Of a DNA stretch of 64,000 bases, positions 16,645-27,627 are shown piece after piece. The notes below the pieces were generated by a model. The model ran no database searches and was not told the DNA's origin. It saw only the letters and a program-made list of their open reading frames with translations. The translations under genes and the position numbers were made by a program. Source of the DNA: UBA7185 sp964606855 (GTDB lineage: Bacteria; Bacillota; Peptococcia; Peptococcales; Peptococcaceae); the NCBI GenBank assembly GCA_964606855.1, contig CAZSHM010000001.1:1-64000 (forward strand). The letters run 5' to 3'. How positions within the stretch are numbered: the first letter of the stretch is position 1; every line of letters begins with the position of its first letter.

Positions 16645-18501
16645 TCACTGCACTCCCTTCGCCGGATTTGCAGCCTGCGCGTCGCTGCCGCGCTGCTGGG
16701 AATAGTAGACTTCCTGGTAGATGGGGTCGGTCTGCAGGAGCTCCGCGTGCGTGCCGGCGGCGTGGATGGCGCCATCGTCCATCACCAGGATGAGATCCGC
16801 GTCCTGCACGGAGGAGACGCGCTGTGCGATGGTGATGGTGGTGGTGCCGGCGAGTTCCGTGCGGAGCGCGTGCCGGATACGGCTGTCGGTGGCGGTATCC
16901 ACCGCGCTGGTGCTGTCGTCGAGAATGAGCACCTTCGGCTTTTTGAGCAGCGCCCGGGCGATGCAGAGCCGCTGTTTCTGCCCGCCCGAGAGCCCCGCGC
17001 CGCCCTGGCCGAGGAGGGTCTGATAACCATCTGGGAAGTCCATGATGAAGTCATGCGCCTGGGCGGCCTTGCAGGCGGCCTCCAGCTCTTCCTGGGTGGC
17101 GTTCGCGTCGCCCCAGCGCAGGTTCTCCTCGATGGTGCCGGAGAAGAGCACATTTTTCTGCAGCACCATGGCCACATCGTCGTGGAGCGTGCAGAGTTTA
17201 TACTCGCGCACATTGTGCCCGCCGACGAGGACTTCGCCCTCCGTGGCGTCGTAGAGTCGCGGGATCAGCTGCACCAGCGTTGTCTTGGCCGAACCGGTGC
17301 CGCCCAGGATGCCCACGGTCTGCCCGGAGGCGATGCTGAGATTGATATGCCGCAGCACCATGTTCTCCGCGTTCTCCTCGTCGTCCCCATAGCGGAACGA
17401 CACGTCGCGGAAACAGATGGAGCCGTCTGCGAGCTGCAGTCCCGGCTCGTCGGGCACCGTGTTCTGCTCCGTCTCCGCCTGACACGCATCTTTCTGCGCG
17501 ACGGATGCGGCGTCCGCGGCGGCATCTTCGGCCGGGGCGTCTCCGTCGGTCAGATCCAGAGGCTCGTCGAGCACTTCGCAGATCCGCTGCAGCGAGGCGC
17601 GGGAGAGGACGAGGGTGATGAAGATCATGGAGATCATCATCAGGGACATCAGAATCTGCGAGACATAGCTGATATAGCTCATCAGCTCGCCGACCAGCAT
17701 ATCGCCTGCGATGATGTAGTTGCCGCCGAACCAGGCGACGGCGATCATGCAGCTGTACATCACGAGCTGCATGAAGGGCGAACTCCAGATGATCACCCGC
17801 TCCGCGCGCAGCTGGGCCAGGCGCAGCGCGTCGGCGGCCTCGCGGAACGCTTCGCTCTCATGATCCTCCCGGACGAAGGCTTTGATCAGATGGATGGCCG
17901 TGAGATTCTCTTGCACGCGCGCGTTGAGTTTGTCATAGCGCGTCAGCATGACCTGAAAGCGCGGAAAGGCGATGGAGGCGATGATGTAGAGCGCCACGGC
18001 CAGCACGGGGATGGCCAGGAGAAAGATCAGCGCCAGCCGCGCGTTGATGTAGACGGCCATGCAGGTGGCGCAGATCAGCATCAGCGGCGAGCGCACCGCC
18101 GTGCGAATCACGGTCATGAAGGCCGTCTGCGCATTGTTGACGTCGGTGGTGAGGCGCGTGATCAGCGAGGAGGTGGTGAAACGGTCGATGTTGCGGAAAG
18201 AGAACTCCTGAATTTTGTAATATTCCTGCTGCCGGATGCCCTTCGCCAGACCTGCGCTCGCCACGGCGGAGAAACGGCCCGCCAGGGCGCCGGCGCAGAG
18301 CGCGATGAGTGCCATGGCGATCATCAACAGCCCCATGCGCGCCACGTAGGGGACGTCGCCGTTCATGATGCCGACGTCGATGATCCTGGACATCACCCAC
18401 GGCAGGAGAATCTCCATCAGAACTTCGATGGAGATGATGCACGGCGCCAGAATAGCGTATATCTTATAGCGGCCCAGACAGGAGAGCATATGGCGGATCA
18501 T
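16645..18501 (-). CDS. ABC exporter half-transporter, degenerate-site subunit
   Basis: A 618-residue membrane/ATPase fusion and first gene of the exporter operon. Six membrane segments precede the ATPase domain, which has Walker A GGTGSAKTT (with Ala in place of the usual Gly), signature LSGGQKQRL, but a Walker B ending in DDSTS (Asp in place of the catalytic Glu) and a Q-loop-type AQRVSS in place of the H-loop His. These substitutions mark the degenerate nucleotide site of heterodimeric exporters. An insert of about 45 Asp/Ala-rich residues lies between the membrane and ATPase domains. ATG 18501 follows AAGGAGG by 11 bases. Confidence 0.9.
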   Translation of the reverse strand: MIRHMLSCLGRYKIYAILAPCIISIEVLMEILLPWVMSRIIDVGIMNGDVPYVARMGLLMIAMALIALCAGALAGRFSAVASAGLAKGIRQQEYYKIQEFSFRNIDRFTTSSLITRLTTDVNNAQTAFMTVIRTAVRSPLMLICATCMAVYINARLALIFLLAIPVLAVALYIIASIAFPRFQVMLTRYDKLNARVQENLTAIHLIKAFVREDHESEAFREAADALRLAQLRAERVIIWSSPFMQLVMYSCMIAVAWFGGNYIIAGDMLVGELMSYISYVSQILMSLMMISMIFITLVLSRASLQRICEVLDEPLDLTDGDAPAEDAAADAASVAQKDACQAETEQNTVPDEPGLQLADGSICFRDVSFRYGDDEENAENMVLRHINLSIASGQTVGILGGTGSAKTTLVQLIPRLYDATEGEVLVGGHNVREYKLCTLHDDVAMVLQKNVLFSGTIEENLRWGDANATQEELEAACKAAQAHDFIMDFPDGYQTLLGQGGAGLSGGQKQRLCIARALLKKPKVLILDDSTSAVDTATDSRIRHALRTELAGTTTITIAQRVSSVQDADLILVMDDGAIHAAGTHAELLQTDPIYQEVYYSQQRGSDAQAANPAKGVQ

Positions 18502-18750
18502 GGGCGGAAAGACCTCCTTCAAACGGGTGTGGATTCGCGGCGGGGAAGGGCTGCCCTTTTGCCGCCGCATACACCGCTTTCTGCTTAGTTTCCCGATCCG
18601 CAGAGGGATTCCCTGTTGCGCGCCGGGAAAAATCAGAGATTTTCTCCCTCCGCTGTGAAAAAATGTGCTATACTTTTTTCATCCGGCAGGCCCATGCGGC
18701 GGCATCCACGCAAGCGGGGCACACAGAGCACGGGGGAGAGGACGGAGAAC

Positions 18751-19533
18751 ATGGAGAGAGAAAAACAGGCGGAAACCGAGGCGGAGGGACGCCCGGCGCG
18801 CGGGGGCGTTGTGCTCATCACCGGCGCGTCGGGCGGCATCGGCGCGGCCGCGGCGAAGCGGTTTGCACGCGCGGGGCATCCGGTGGCGCTGCACTATCAC
18901 ACTGGCGCGGCGCGGGCCGCGGCACTGGCGGAGGAACTCGCGCGGGAGGGCTGCGACGTGTTTCCCGTGCAGGCGGATCTGCGCGAGAGCGCCGCGGCAG
19001 AGCGCATGGCGGAGGAGATCGCGCGGCGCTGGGCTCCGGTGGAGATTCTCGTCAACAACGCCGGCATCGCGCAGCAGAAACTGTTCACCGATCTCACGGA
19101 CGAGGACTGGCGGCAGATGTTCGCCGTCCATGTGGACGGCGCCTTCTATTGTGCGCGGGCGATGCTGCCGGAGATGCTCCGCCGCCGGCGCGGGGCCATC
19201 GTCAACGTTTCGTCCATGTGGGGACAGACGGGCGGCTCCTGCGAGGTGCACTACTCGGCGGCGAAAGGGGCGCTGGAGGCCATGACCAAGGCGCTGGCCA
19301 AGGAGGTTGGGCTTTCCGGGGTTCGCGTCAACTGTGTCGCGCCTGGGGTCATCCGCACCCGGATGAACCGCGGTCTGGACGACGAGACGCTGGACGCGCT
19401 CTGCGCGCAGACGCCGCTGGCGCGCCTGGGCACGGCGGAGGAAGTGGCCGAGGCCATCTACTATCTGGCATCGGATGCGGCGAGCTTCATCACCGGGCAG
19501 ATTGTCGGCGTCAACGGCGGATTTGTGATCTGA
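18751..19533 (+). CDS. SDR oxidoreductase, FabG-like
   Basis: A 260-residue short-chain dehydrogenase closely resembling 3-oxoacyl-ACP reductases. It has TGASGGIGAA for cofactor binding, NNAGIA, the catalytic Ser in VNVSSMWG, and the YSAAK Tyr/Lys pair; the C-terminus ends in GVNGGFVI as usual. The first 20 or so residues are Glu/Arg-rich and precede the fold. FabG-like SDRs act on many carbonyls, and because the gene is not in a fatty acid synthesis cluster the substrate is open. A strong terminator follows at once. ATG 18751 has a weak GGAGA site upstream. Confidence 0.8.
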   Translation: MEREKQAETEAEGRPARGGVVLITGASGGIGAAAAKRFARAGHPVALHYHTGAARAAALAEELAREGCDVFPVQADLRESAAAERMAEEIARRWAPVEILVNNAGIAQQKLFTDLTDEDWRQMFAVHVDGAFYCARAMLPEMLRRRRGAIVNVSSMWGQTGGSCEVHYSAAKGALEAMTKALAKEVGLSGVRVNCVAPGVIRTRMNRGLDDETLDALCAQTPLARLGTAEEVAEAIYYLASDAASFITGQIVGVNGGFVI

Positions 19534-19554
19534 ACGGAAGGGATCGGAACGGAA

Positions 19555-19601
19555 CGAGCCGTCCGGGGAAACAGGAGTTTTCCCGGACGGCTCGATTTTT
19601 T
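19555..19601. terminator. Bidirectional terminator
   Basis: A 13-bp stem (19555-19567 with 19582-19594) followed by ATTTTTT. It sits between the convergent SDR and the membrane protein gene at 19638. Confidence 0.8.
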
Positions 19602-19637
19602 CGCGGCAGAAGATTCGGCGAGCGGGCGGCGCCCGGT

Positions 19638-20150
19638 TCACGGGAACAGGCGCGCCATGACACGGGAGACAGGGCGGTAGAGTGCCAGCATGAGGACAAA
19701 ATTGCCGGCGCCGTGCATCAGGTCGTAGGGGATGCCCGCAACCCACCAGGAGACGGCGGAGAGCAAACCGTTGTACAGCCCTCCGGAGAGCGCGCCCGTC
19801 ACGCCGTAAGGGATGGCGCAGAGCATGCCAAAGCAGAGGCCGAACAGACCCGAGAGCATCGCCCAGAAAAGAGCGGACCGCTGGTCGCGGCACAGGCGGG
19901 TGAGCAGCACCAGAATCGCCCAGACGTAGAGGTAGGCAACCCACCAGAAATGGAACCCGTAGAGGAGCCCCTCCAGAAGCACGAAGCCGTAGACGGCGTA
20001 GAGGACGCGGTATCCCATCTGCAGGGTCAGCAGGATGATCCAGAAACTGACCAGTTCCACATTGGGCAGCGCGGAGAGCGCCGCTTTGCTCGCCTCCAGA
20101 AGCGCTACCGCCAGGCCCAAGCGGGCCAGTTCCCGAACCGGCAGTTTCAT
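19638..20150 (-). CDS. ECF transporter S component-like membrane protein
   Basis: A 170-residue protein made almost entirely of membrane helices (about six). Length, helix number and the late motif GIPYDLMHGAGNFVL resemble substrate-binding S components of energy-coupling factor vitamin transporters, which work with a shared EcfT/EcfA module encoded elsewhere. Upstream on the same strand are a flavodoxin-like stub and a DUF4430 protein; DUF4430 shares a fold with the C-terminal domain of transcobalamin-like proteins, so a cobalamin or related cofactor is a reasonable but unproved substrate. AGGAAG precedes the ATG. It is the last gene of its unit. Confidence 0.6.
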   Translation of the reverse strand: MKLPVRELARLGLAVALLEASKAALSALPNVELVSFWIILLTLQMGYRVLYAVYGFVLLEGLLYGFHFWWVAYLYVWAILVLLTRLCRDQRSALFWAMLSGLFGLCFGMLCAIPYGVTGALSGGLYNGLLSAVSWWVAGIPYDLMHGAGNFVLMLALYRPVSRVMARLFP

Positions 20151-20218
20151 CTTCCTCCCCCTTTCCGCAAAAACGCGCCGACGGTTTTCAAGAACCGGCG
20201 TTTCCCGCTTTCGCTCCG

Positions 20219-20350
20219 CTACTGCAGCGCTTTCTCTGCCCAGGCTGCCACGGCAGATTCCGATTCCGCCGCCTCCGCGCCGTGCACGGCGAGCCCGCTG
20301 CCGAAGGAGGCGCCCTTGCGGGAATAGTAGAGAATCAGATTCTTTGCCAT
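20219..20350 (-). CDS. Small protein, flavodoxin-like N-terminal stub
   Basis: A 43-residue frame with a good ribosome site (GGAGG, eight bases before ATG). Its first residues, MAKNLILYYSRKG, are those of the first strand and phosphate loop of small flavodoxins, but the rest (Ala/Glu/Ser-rich, ending AWAEKALQ) does not continue the fold and the protein stops far short of the usual 150 residues. It could be a truncated flavodoxin or a real microprotein within the DUF4430/S-component unit. The intact ribosome site argues for translation. Confidence 0.45.
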   Translation of the reverse strand: MAKNLILYYSRKGASFGSGLAVHGAEAAESESAVAAWAEKALQ

Positions 20351-20408
20351 GCGTTTTACCTCCCTAATTCTGAAAGATCTGGTGGAAGTCGCCGGTTCTG
20401 TCCGCGCG

Positions 20409-20978
20409 TTACGGCACGCGATTCCCGGATGCCGGATCCGTCTCCGCATCTCCGCCGGCGCTCTCCCCGCCCGGATCGCCGGAGTCGGTGGTATACTGCA
20501 GGCGGAAGACGTCGCCGTCGCGGACCGGCAGACTGTCGACGCCGTATTCGGCCCGCTCGTCGTTGACATAGATGCACCAATAGGCGTGATCGGCGTTCCA
20601 GTCGGCGGTGAGGCCGTTGACGCTCTCGATCATCAGGCCGTACTGGCTCTCCGTGCCGTCCACGGATAGACCCTCCGTCTCCTCCAGGGCCTGGCGGAGA
20701 TACTCCGCGTCGGTGTGTATCTCATAGCTGATGAGGCCGCCGCGATCATCCACTACCTGGAGCGTGACGGTCTTGGCGCCCACATCCGGCTTTGGCGCGA
20801 AGATGCTGAACGCGAGGGAGAAGAGCACGAGCACGGCGAAGATCGCGACGGCAACCATGCTCCGCTTGCTGGGCCTGGGAGTGCCGGATTCCTTCGGCTC
20901 GGGCTTTGCCGCCCGCCGCGGGGAAGCGTTTTCCCGCGATGCCTGTTTTTTGTTTTCTTGCTTGGATGCGTGTCCCAT
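20409..20978 (-). CDS. DUF4430 domain membrane-anchored protein
   Basis: A 189-residue protein with a basic cytoplasmic N-terminus (Lys/Arg/Pro-rich, about 35 residues), one transmembrane or uncleaved signal helix (MVAVAIFAVLVLFSLAFSIF), and an outer DUF4430 domain with the usual YWCIYVND and GDVFRLQY signatures. DUF4430 domains occur in ligand-binding exported proteins related to the transcobalamin C-terminal domain. Gene order with an ECF-type S component suggests surface capture of the same ligand before uptake. ATG 20978 has AAGGAG eight bases upstream, and a consensus promoter lies at 21026-21054. Confidence 0.7.
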   Translation of the reverse strand: MGHASKQENKKQASRENASPRRAAKPEPKESGTPRPSKRSMVAVAIFAVLVLFSLAFSIFAPKPDVGAKTVTLQVVDDRGGLISYEIHTDAEYLRQALEETEGLSVDGTESQYGLMIESVNGLTADWNADHAYWCIYVNDERAEYGVDSLPVRDGDVFRLQYTTDSGDPGGESAGGDAETDPASGNRVP

Positions 20979-21025
20979 GGTTCGGCTCCTTTCCGGGATC
21001 TTTTTACGGCAGCTGCACAAGGAGT

Positions 21026-21054
21026 ATTATACCGCGTTTTGCTGCTGCGGACAA
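21026..21054 (-). promoter_or_regulatory. Promoter of the DUF4430 unit
   Basis: Minus strand TTGTCC (21049-21054), 17-bp spacer, TATAAT (21026-21031). Confidence 0.6.
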
Positions 21055-21240
21055 TGCCCCGCGCGAAAGGATTCGGCGCACGAAAGCGGACCTTCCTTGA
21101 AACGGCAGAGCGGGCAGAGCGGTCTAGAATGCCAAAAAGATGCGTTTTTATTCCTCCAAAAAAGTTAAAAATAGTTGATTATAGATGAATATCACAAAAT
21201 ATTTAGAAATAGCACTTGAATGCTTGCTTTATCTTATATT

Positions 21241-21312
21241 TTTGACATAATCTGACCTTTGCGGAGAGTGCCGCGGACAGACTATAATAAAGCCAAGGTC
21301 AGGGAATGTCAG
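21241..21312 (+). promoter_or_regulatory. CtsR-controlled promoter of the clpC operon
   Basis: A promoter TTGCGG (21259-21264), 18 bp, TATAAT (21283-21288) is bracketed by two tandem-heptad sites of CtsR type. The first, TTTGACATAATCTGACC (21241-21257), matches the reverse of the RGTCAAANANRGTCAAA consensus with a few mismatches; the second has GGTCAG (21297) and TGTCAG (21307) with the 10-bp period. A possible second promoter (TTGCTT, 16 bp, CATAAT) lies upstream within AT-rich DNA (21130-21250). Binding would block transcription until heat or protein stress. Confidence 0.7.
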
Positions 21313-21430
21313 ACAAAAGCTGCCGGGGACGGGCGAACCCAAGAGAGCTTCGGCAACCTGACCGAACAGAAAAAGATAGGCAGAAACACGGTACTTTGGG
21401 AGCGCGGTGGCGCGCGTCGAGGTGAGAAAG

Positions 21431-21904
21431 ATGAGCAGTCTGGCCAAACAAATCGAGGATTACATCAAATCCTTGCTGGAGCAGGAGACCGCTGGGGTGG
21501 TGGAGATTCAGCGCAGCCTGCTGTCGGAGTATTTTCACTGTGTACCCTCCCAGATCAACTATGTGCTCAGCACCCGTTTCACGCCGGTGCAGGGCTATAT
21601 GGTGGAGTCGCGGCGCGGCGGCGGCGGGTTTGTCCGCATCGTCAGCCTGCAGCTGGGAAAGGACGACGATCTGCAGGACGCCCTGATGGAGGCGGTGGGC
21701 GACGCGCTGAGCCAGAAGGACAGCGAAGGCCTGACGAAATATCTCTGCCAGCAGGGCGTCATCAGCCAGCGGGAGATGCAGTTGCTCAACGCCATGTTCA
21801 CAGATCGCGTGATGCGCGGTGTCGCCAAAGGGCAGCGCGATTCCCTGCGGGCCTCGATGATGCAGCAGCTTCTGGCGGTGCTCAATAGGATGCGCCACAC
21901 TTAG
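21431..21904 (+). CDS. ctsR: Transcriptional repressor CtsR
   Basis: A 157-residue winged-helix repressor of class III heat-shock genes. The N-terminal DNA-binding half contains the family signature (IQRSLLSEYFHCVPSQINYV) and the glycine-rich wing SRRGGGGFVRI, where arginine phosphorylation or heat sensing inactivates the protein in Bacillus. ATG 21431 follows GAGGTGAG; the in-frame GTG at 21407 lies before this ribosome site. It is the first gene of ctsR-mcsA-mcsB-clpC and its presumed operators flank the promoter at 21241-21312, so the operon is autoregulated. Confidence 0.95.
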   Translation: MSSLAKQIEDYIKSLLEQETAGVVEIQRSLLSEYFHCVPSQINYVLSTRFTPVQGYMVESRRGGGGFVRIVSLQLGKDDDLQDALMEAVGDALSQKDSEGLTKYLCQQGVISQREMQLLNAMFTDRVMRGVAKGQRDSLRASMMQQLLAVLNRMRHT

Positions 21905-21982
21905 CCCCGCCGGCGCGGATGGAAAAGCATCCGGTGCCGGTCAAAGGGAACAAAAAAATCCATGATAAAGGAGCGGATCCGT

Positions 21983-22522
21983 ATGTATTGCGAAATCTGT
22001 AAAAAGAACCCGGCCACGATCCATTACACGAAGATCATCAACGGCCATAAGGAAGAGCGCCACATCTGCGAGCAGTGCGCCAACAATCTGAAGGAGCCGA
22101 TTGGCACATTCCCGACGCTGGGACTGATGCCGGATTTCTCCATGGCGGATTTCATCGGCGGTTTCTTCAACCAGAACGACCAGACACAGCCCTACGTGCA
22201 AAAGAATATGTCGGCGCATGACGCCTGCCCTGTCTGCGGCATGACCGCCGGGGAGTTCCGCAAGCTGGGGCGGGTGGGCTGCAGCAACTGTTACAGCTAC
22301 TTTTCCGATTATATGCCCGCTCTGATCCAGCGCATTCACGGCAACAGCCGTCATACCGGCAAAGTGCCGATCCGCGGGGAGGCGAAGCTGGCGGAGAAAC
22401 AGCGGGTGGTGACCCTGCGGCAGGAGCTGCAGGCGGCCATCCAGGAGGAAGATTTCGAGCGCGCCGCGCAGCTGCGCGATGAAATTCGCACTTTAGAGCA
22501 AGGTGGTGGTCAGAGTGCTTAA
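21983..22522 (+). CDS. mcsA: McsA, activator of the McsB arginine kinase
   Basis: A 179-residue zinc-binding adaptor. It has two treble-clef-like cysteine pairs sets (CEICKK...CEQC near the N-terminus and CPVCG...CSNC in the middle) and a C-terminal UVR motif (QAAIQEEDFERAAQLRDEIR). McsA activates McsB and modulates ClpC recruitment. ATG 21983 is chosen for AAGGAG eleven bases upstream; ATG 21962 would add seven residues. The end overlaps the start of mcsB by eight bases, consistent with coupled translation. Confidence 0.93.
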   Translation: MYCEICKKNPATIHYTKIINGHKEERHICEQCANNLKEPIGTFPTLGLMPDFSMADFIGGFFNQNDQTQPYVQKNMSAHDACPVCGMTAGEFRKLGRVGCSNCYSYFSDYMPALIQRIHGNSRHTGKVPIRGEAKLAEKQRVVTLRQELQAAIQEEDFERAAQLRDEIRTLEQGGGQSA

Positions 22523-23552
22523 GACACTGATTCAAAGCAAAAACAGCCCCTGGACGATCGGCGCGGGCGATGACAAGGACGTGGTGCTCTGCACCCGTAT
22601 CCGCCTGGCCCGCAATTTCTCCAAGTATCCCTTCCCGCTCAAGCAGACGGACGAGAGCGGGCAGGCGGTGCTCACCGACATGGCCGCGTTCTGCAAAGAT
22701 CACAGTAATCTTCACTTCTACGATCTGCAGAACGTCTCGCCCCTGGAGAAACAGGCGCTGGTGGAGAAACACCTCATCAGCCCGGAGCACAGCAAAGACG
22801 ATCACGCCTACCGCGGTCTGGCGGTCAACGAGGACGGCAGCACCAGCATCATGATCAACGAGGAGGATCACCTGCGGATTCAATGCTTCGCTCCGGGGCT
22901 GGACCTGCAGGATCTCTGGCAGAGAGCGAACCTTCTGGATGACCAGATCGAGAGTTACTTCGACTACGCTTTCGACGAGCGCCTGGGCTACCTGACCTGC
23001 TGCCCCACGAATCTGGGCAACGGGATGCGGGCCTCCATCATGATGCACCTGCCGGGGCTTGTGCTCACTAAGCGCGTGTCGCTGCTCGATCAGCTGGGCA
23101 ACTTTGGCATGACGGTGCGCGGACTCTTCGGGGAGGGAAGCCAGTCTCTGGGCGATCTCTATCAAGTATCGAACCAGAGCATGATCGGGCAGAGCGAGCA
23201 GGACATCCTCACGAACCTGTATTCGGTGGCGCAGCAGATCATCAAGGAGGAGCGCAACGCGCGCAACTTCCTGAAAGAGAACAACGGGTTGGCGCTGTCC
23301 GACCGCGTCTGGCGCGCCTACGGAACGCTGGCCAACGCGCGCTACATGACTTCCCGCGAGGCGCTGGAACTGATCTCGCTCGTGCGGCTGGGCTACAGCT
23401 TGGGTTACTTCAGCCAGCTGGAACTCTCCCAGATTGATCAGATGTACCTGACAGCGCAGCCGGGGTATCTGCAGGTGCTGCACGGCGGCGCGATGGACGA
23501 CGCCAGCCGCGATGTCTTCCGCGCCGAAAAGCTGCGCGAGGTGCTTGCCTGA
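22515..23552 (+). CDS. mcsB: Protein arginine kinase McsB
   Basis: A 345-residue kinase of the ATP:guanido phosphotransferase fold that phosphorylates arginines, tagging proteins for ClpC-ClpP. Visible motifs are the nucleotide-binding CTRIRLARN near the N-terminus, the guanidino kinase signature CPTNLGNGMRAS in the middle and a C-terminal region with RAEKLREVL. The start is taken as GTG 22515, preceded by AAGGTGG and overlapping the mcsA stop; a GTG at 22503 is also in frame. It lies directly before clpC with about 110 bp between, within the CtsR operon. Confidence 0.95.
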   Translation: MLKTLIQSKNSPWTIGAGDDKDVVLCTRIRLARNFSKYPFPLKQTDESGQAVLTDMAAFCKDHSNLHFYDLQNVSPLEKQALVEKHLISPEHSKDDHAYRGLAVNEDGSTSIMINEEDHLRIQCFAPGLDLQDLWQRANLLDDQIESYFDYAFDERLGYLTCCPTNLGNGMRASIMMHLPGLVLTKRVSLLDQLGNFGMTVRGLFGEGSQSLGDLYQVSNQSMIGQSEQDILTNLYSVAQQIIKEERNARNFLKENNGLALSDRVWRAYGTLANARYMTSREALELISLVRLGYSLGYFSQLELSQIDQMYLTAQPGYLQVLHGGAMDDASRDVFRAEKLREVLA

Positions 23553-23664
23553 CCCCGGGGAGTGCGAGTTTTGAAATTGAATTTTGACGCGAGTGGAATA
23601 GCGAAAAAAATAGAATACCGACACTGGATGCGGAGCGCGCTCCGCGCAAAGGAGGATGAAGATT

Positions 23665-26121
<2,457 letters not shown>

Positions 26122-26217
26122 GCGCGCGGCGGTTTGAAACGGGAGCGGCGGACTGAATCCGGCCTGTCTGCGCCGCTGTCCCCGCAGAGAAGACCAAAAA
26201 TCCGCGAAATATGCGAA

Positions 26218-26296
26218 GAGGGGGCGACAGTCTCCCTCCCGGAGGATCGGATCTCCCATCCTCCGGGAGAGGCGTCTGTCGCCCCCCTCTTTTTTG
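26218..26296 (+). terminator. Terminator of the clpC operon
   Basis: A long two-level hairpin: outer stem GAGGGGGCGACAG with CTGTCGCCCCCCTC, inner stem of about 12 bp, then TTTTTT. Confidence 0.85.
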
Positions 26297-26323
26297 CCTG
26301 GAGAGTTTGATCGCTACAGCGCT

Positions 26324-26767
26324 TCATCGGCCGCCGATCAGTTTGCCCAGCACAGTATAGAGGAGACGGTACAGGGTCTGCGCCTCCTCCGGCGCCAGGT
26401 CCACACAGGCGGCGAGATGCCCCGGCACGTCCCGCGCGCGCTCCCGCAGCGCTTCGCCGGCTTCTGTGATGGAGACGATCAAATCCCGCTCATCCTCGGC
26501 GGAGCGGCGCCTTGCGACAAAGCCTTTCTCCTCCAGCCGCTTGAGCAGCGGCGTCAGCGTACTGGAGTCCAGATACAGGTAGGTTCCCACATCCTTCACC
26601 CGCAGTTCCTTGTGCTCCCACATTACCATCATGGTGATATACTGCGTGTAGGTGAGGTTCAGCTTGTCCAGGTAGGGCTTGTAGGCTTTCACGATCTCCT
26701 TTGCGCAGGCATAGAGCGGGAAGCAGAGTTGATTTTCCAGTTTCAGGGGGTCAAATTCTTCCGGCAT
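26324..26767 (-). CDS. OhrR-like MarR family redox regulator
   Basis: A 147-residue winged-helix regulator of the MarR family. The N-terminal LENQLCFPLYACAKEI contains the Cys in the position used by one-Cys OhrR proteins to sense organic hydroperoxides, and the DNA-binding half (DVGTYLYLDSSTLTPLLKRL) matches OhrR closely. Oxidation would release DNA. The glutathione peroxidase gene lies about 115 bp upstream on the same strand, the type of target expected. ATG 26767 follows AAGGAGAAAGA; a longer upstream frame adds 18 residues without similarity. Confidence 0.8.
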   Translation of the reverse strand: MPEEFDPLKLENQLCFPLYACAKEIVKAYKPYLDKLNLTYTQYITMMVMWEHKELRVKDVGTYLYLDSSTLTPLLKRLEEKGFVARRRSAEDERDLIVSITEAGEALRERARDVPGHLAACVDLAPEEAQTLYRLLYTVLGKLIGGR

Positions 26768-26881
26768 GGGGTCTTTCTCCTTAGGATGTGAGATCTGTCG
26801 CAAATCGGCAAGCGCGTGCACACAGCCGCTGCTGCTGGAGCCGGCAGACAGAAAGACGTTCTGCGCGGTCCGGGAAACGGC

Positions 26882-27421
26882 TCAGAGCGCTTCCTCCACC
26901 TTGGCTTTCACCGTGTCCAGAGAGTCGGTCGGCTCAAACCGAGCGAGGATCTCCCCGTCCCGGCTGATAAGAAACTTTGTGAAGTTCCATTTAATGTTGC
27001 CGTTGTTTTTGTAATCCGAATCCATCTTCTTCACAATGGGTTTCAGAACGATCCCCATCGGCCCGCTGAAACCGCCGAAGGTGGTATTGGCCGTGAGGTA
27101 TTTGTAGAGCGGAATCGCGTTCTCGCCGCCCACGTCGATCTTGGCAAACTGGGGAAACGTGACACCGAAGCGCCCGGTGCAGAAAGTGTGAATCTCCTCG
27201 TCCGTGCCCGGCGCCTGGCCGGCAAACTGATTGCAGGGGAAATCCAGGATCTCCAACCCATCCTTCTCGTGCAATTCGTACAGGCTCTGCAGATCGCTGT
27301 ACTGCGGTGTAAATCCGCACTCCGTCGCAGTGTTGACGATGAGAAGCACCTTGCCCTTGTAATTGGAGAGCGGCACATCGCTGCCGTCCTGCGCTTTGAC
27401 TGTGAAATCGTAGACACCCAT
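26882..27421 (-). CDS. Glutathione peroxidase family thiol peroxidase
   Basis: A 179-residue thioredoxin-fold peroxidase. The catalytic region NTATECGFTPQY carries Cys where some homologues have selenocysteine; the other conserved parts are DFPCNQFAGQAPG with its second Cys, and the KWNFTKFLI Trp/Asn pair. Bacterial Cys-type members usually reduce hydroperoxides with thioredoxin rather than glutathione. ATG 27421 follows GGAGG by ten bases; a GTG one codon upstream is possible. The neighbouring OhrR-like regulator on the same strand suggests peroxide-responsive control. Confidence 0.9.
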   Translation of the reverse strand: MGVYDFTVKAQDGSDVPLSNYKGKVLLIVNTATECGFTPQYSDLQSLYELHEKDGLEILDFPCNQFAGQAPGTDEEIHTFCTGRFGVTFPQFAKIDVGGENAIPLYKYLTANTTFGGFSGPMGIVLKPIVKKMDSDYKNNGNIKWNFTKFLISRDGEILARFEPTDSLDTVKAKVEEAL

Positions 27422-27627
27422 CACACATCAACCTCCTCTTTGTCGCGGGATGGACCCCGCACAGAAAACCATGCTATCTATTACCGCAAGATTTAATCTT
27501 GCGCTATTGATATAGGTATTCTATCACCGCGCGGTTTCCCTGTCAAGCTTTTTGCGGGATGGATTCGGCGCGTCCGGGGCGGACTCCACCCGCCGTACAC
27601 GGCGAGCACAGAAAAAAGGACAAAAAA

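Noticed and set aside
14670..16793. Open frame of 707 codons on the plus strand opposite the ABC gene
   Set aside because: Shadow frame; the minus strand carries the full Walker and signature motifs.
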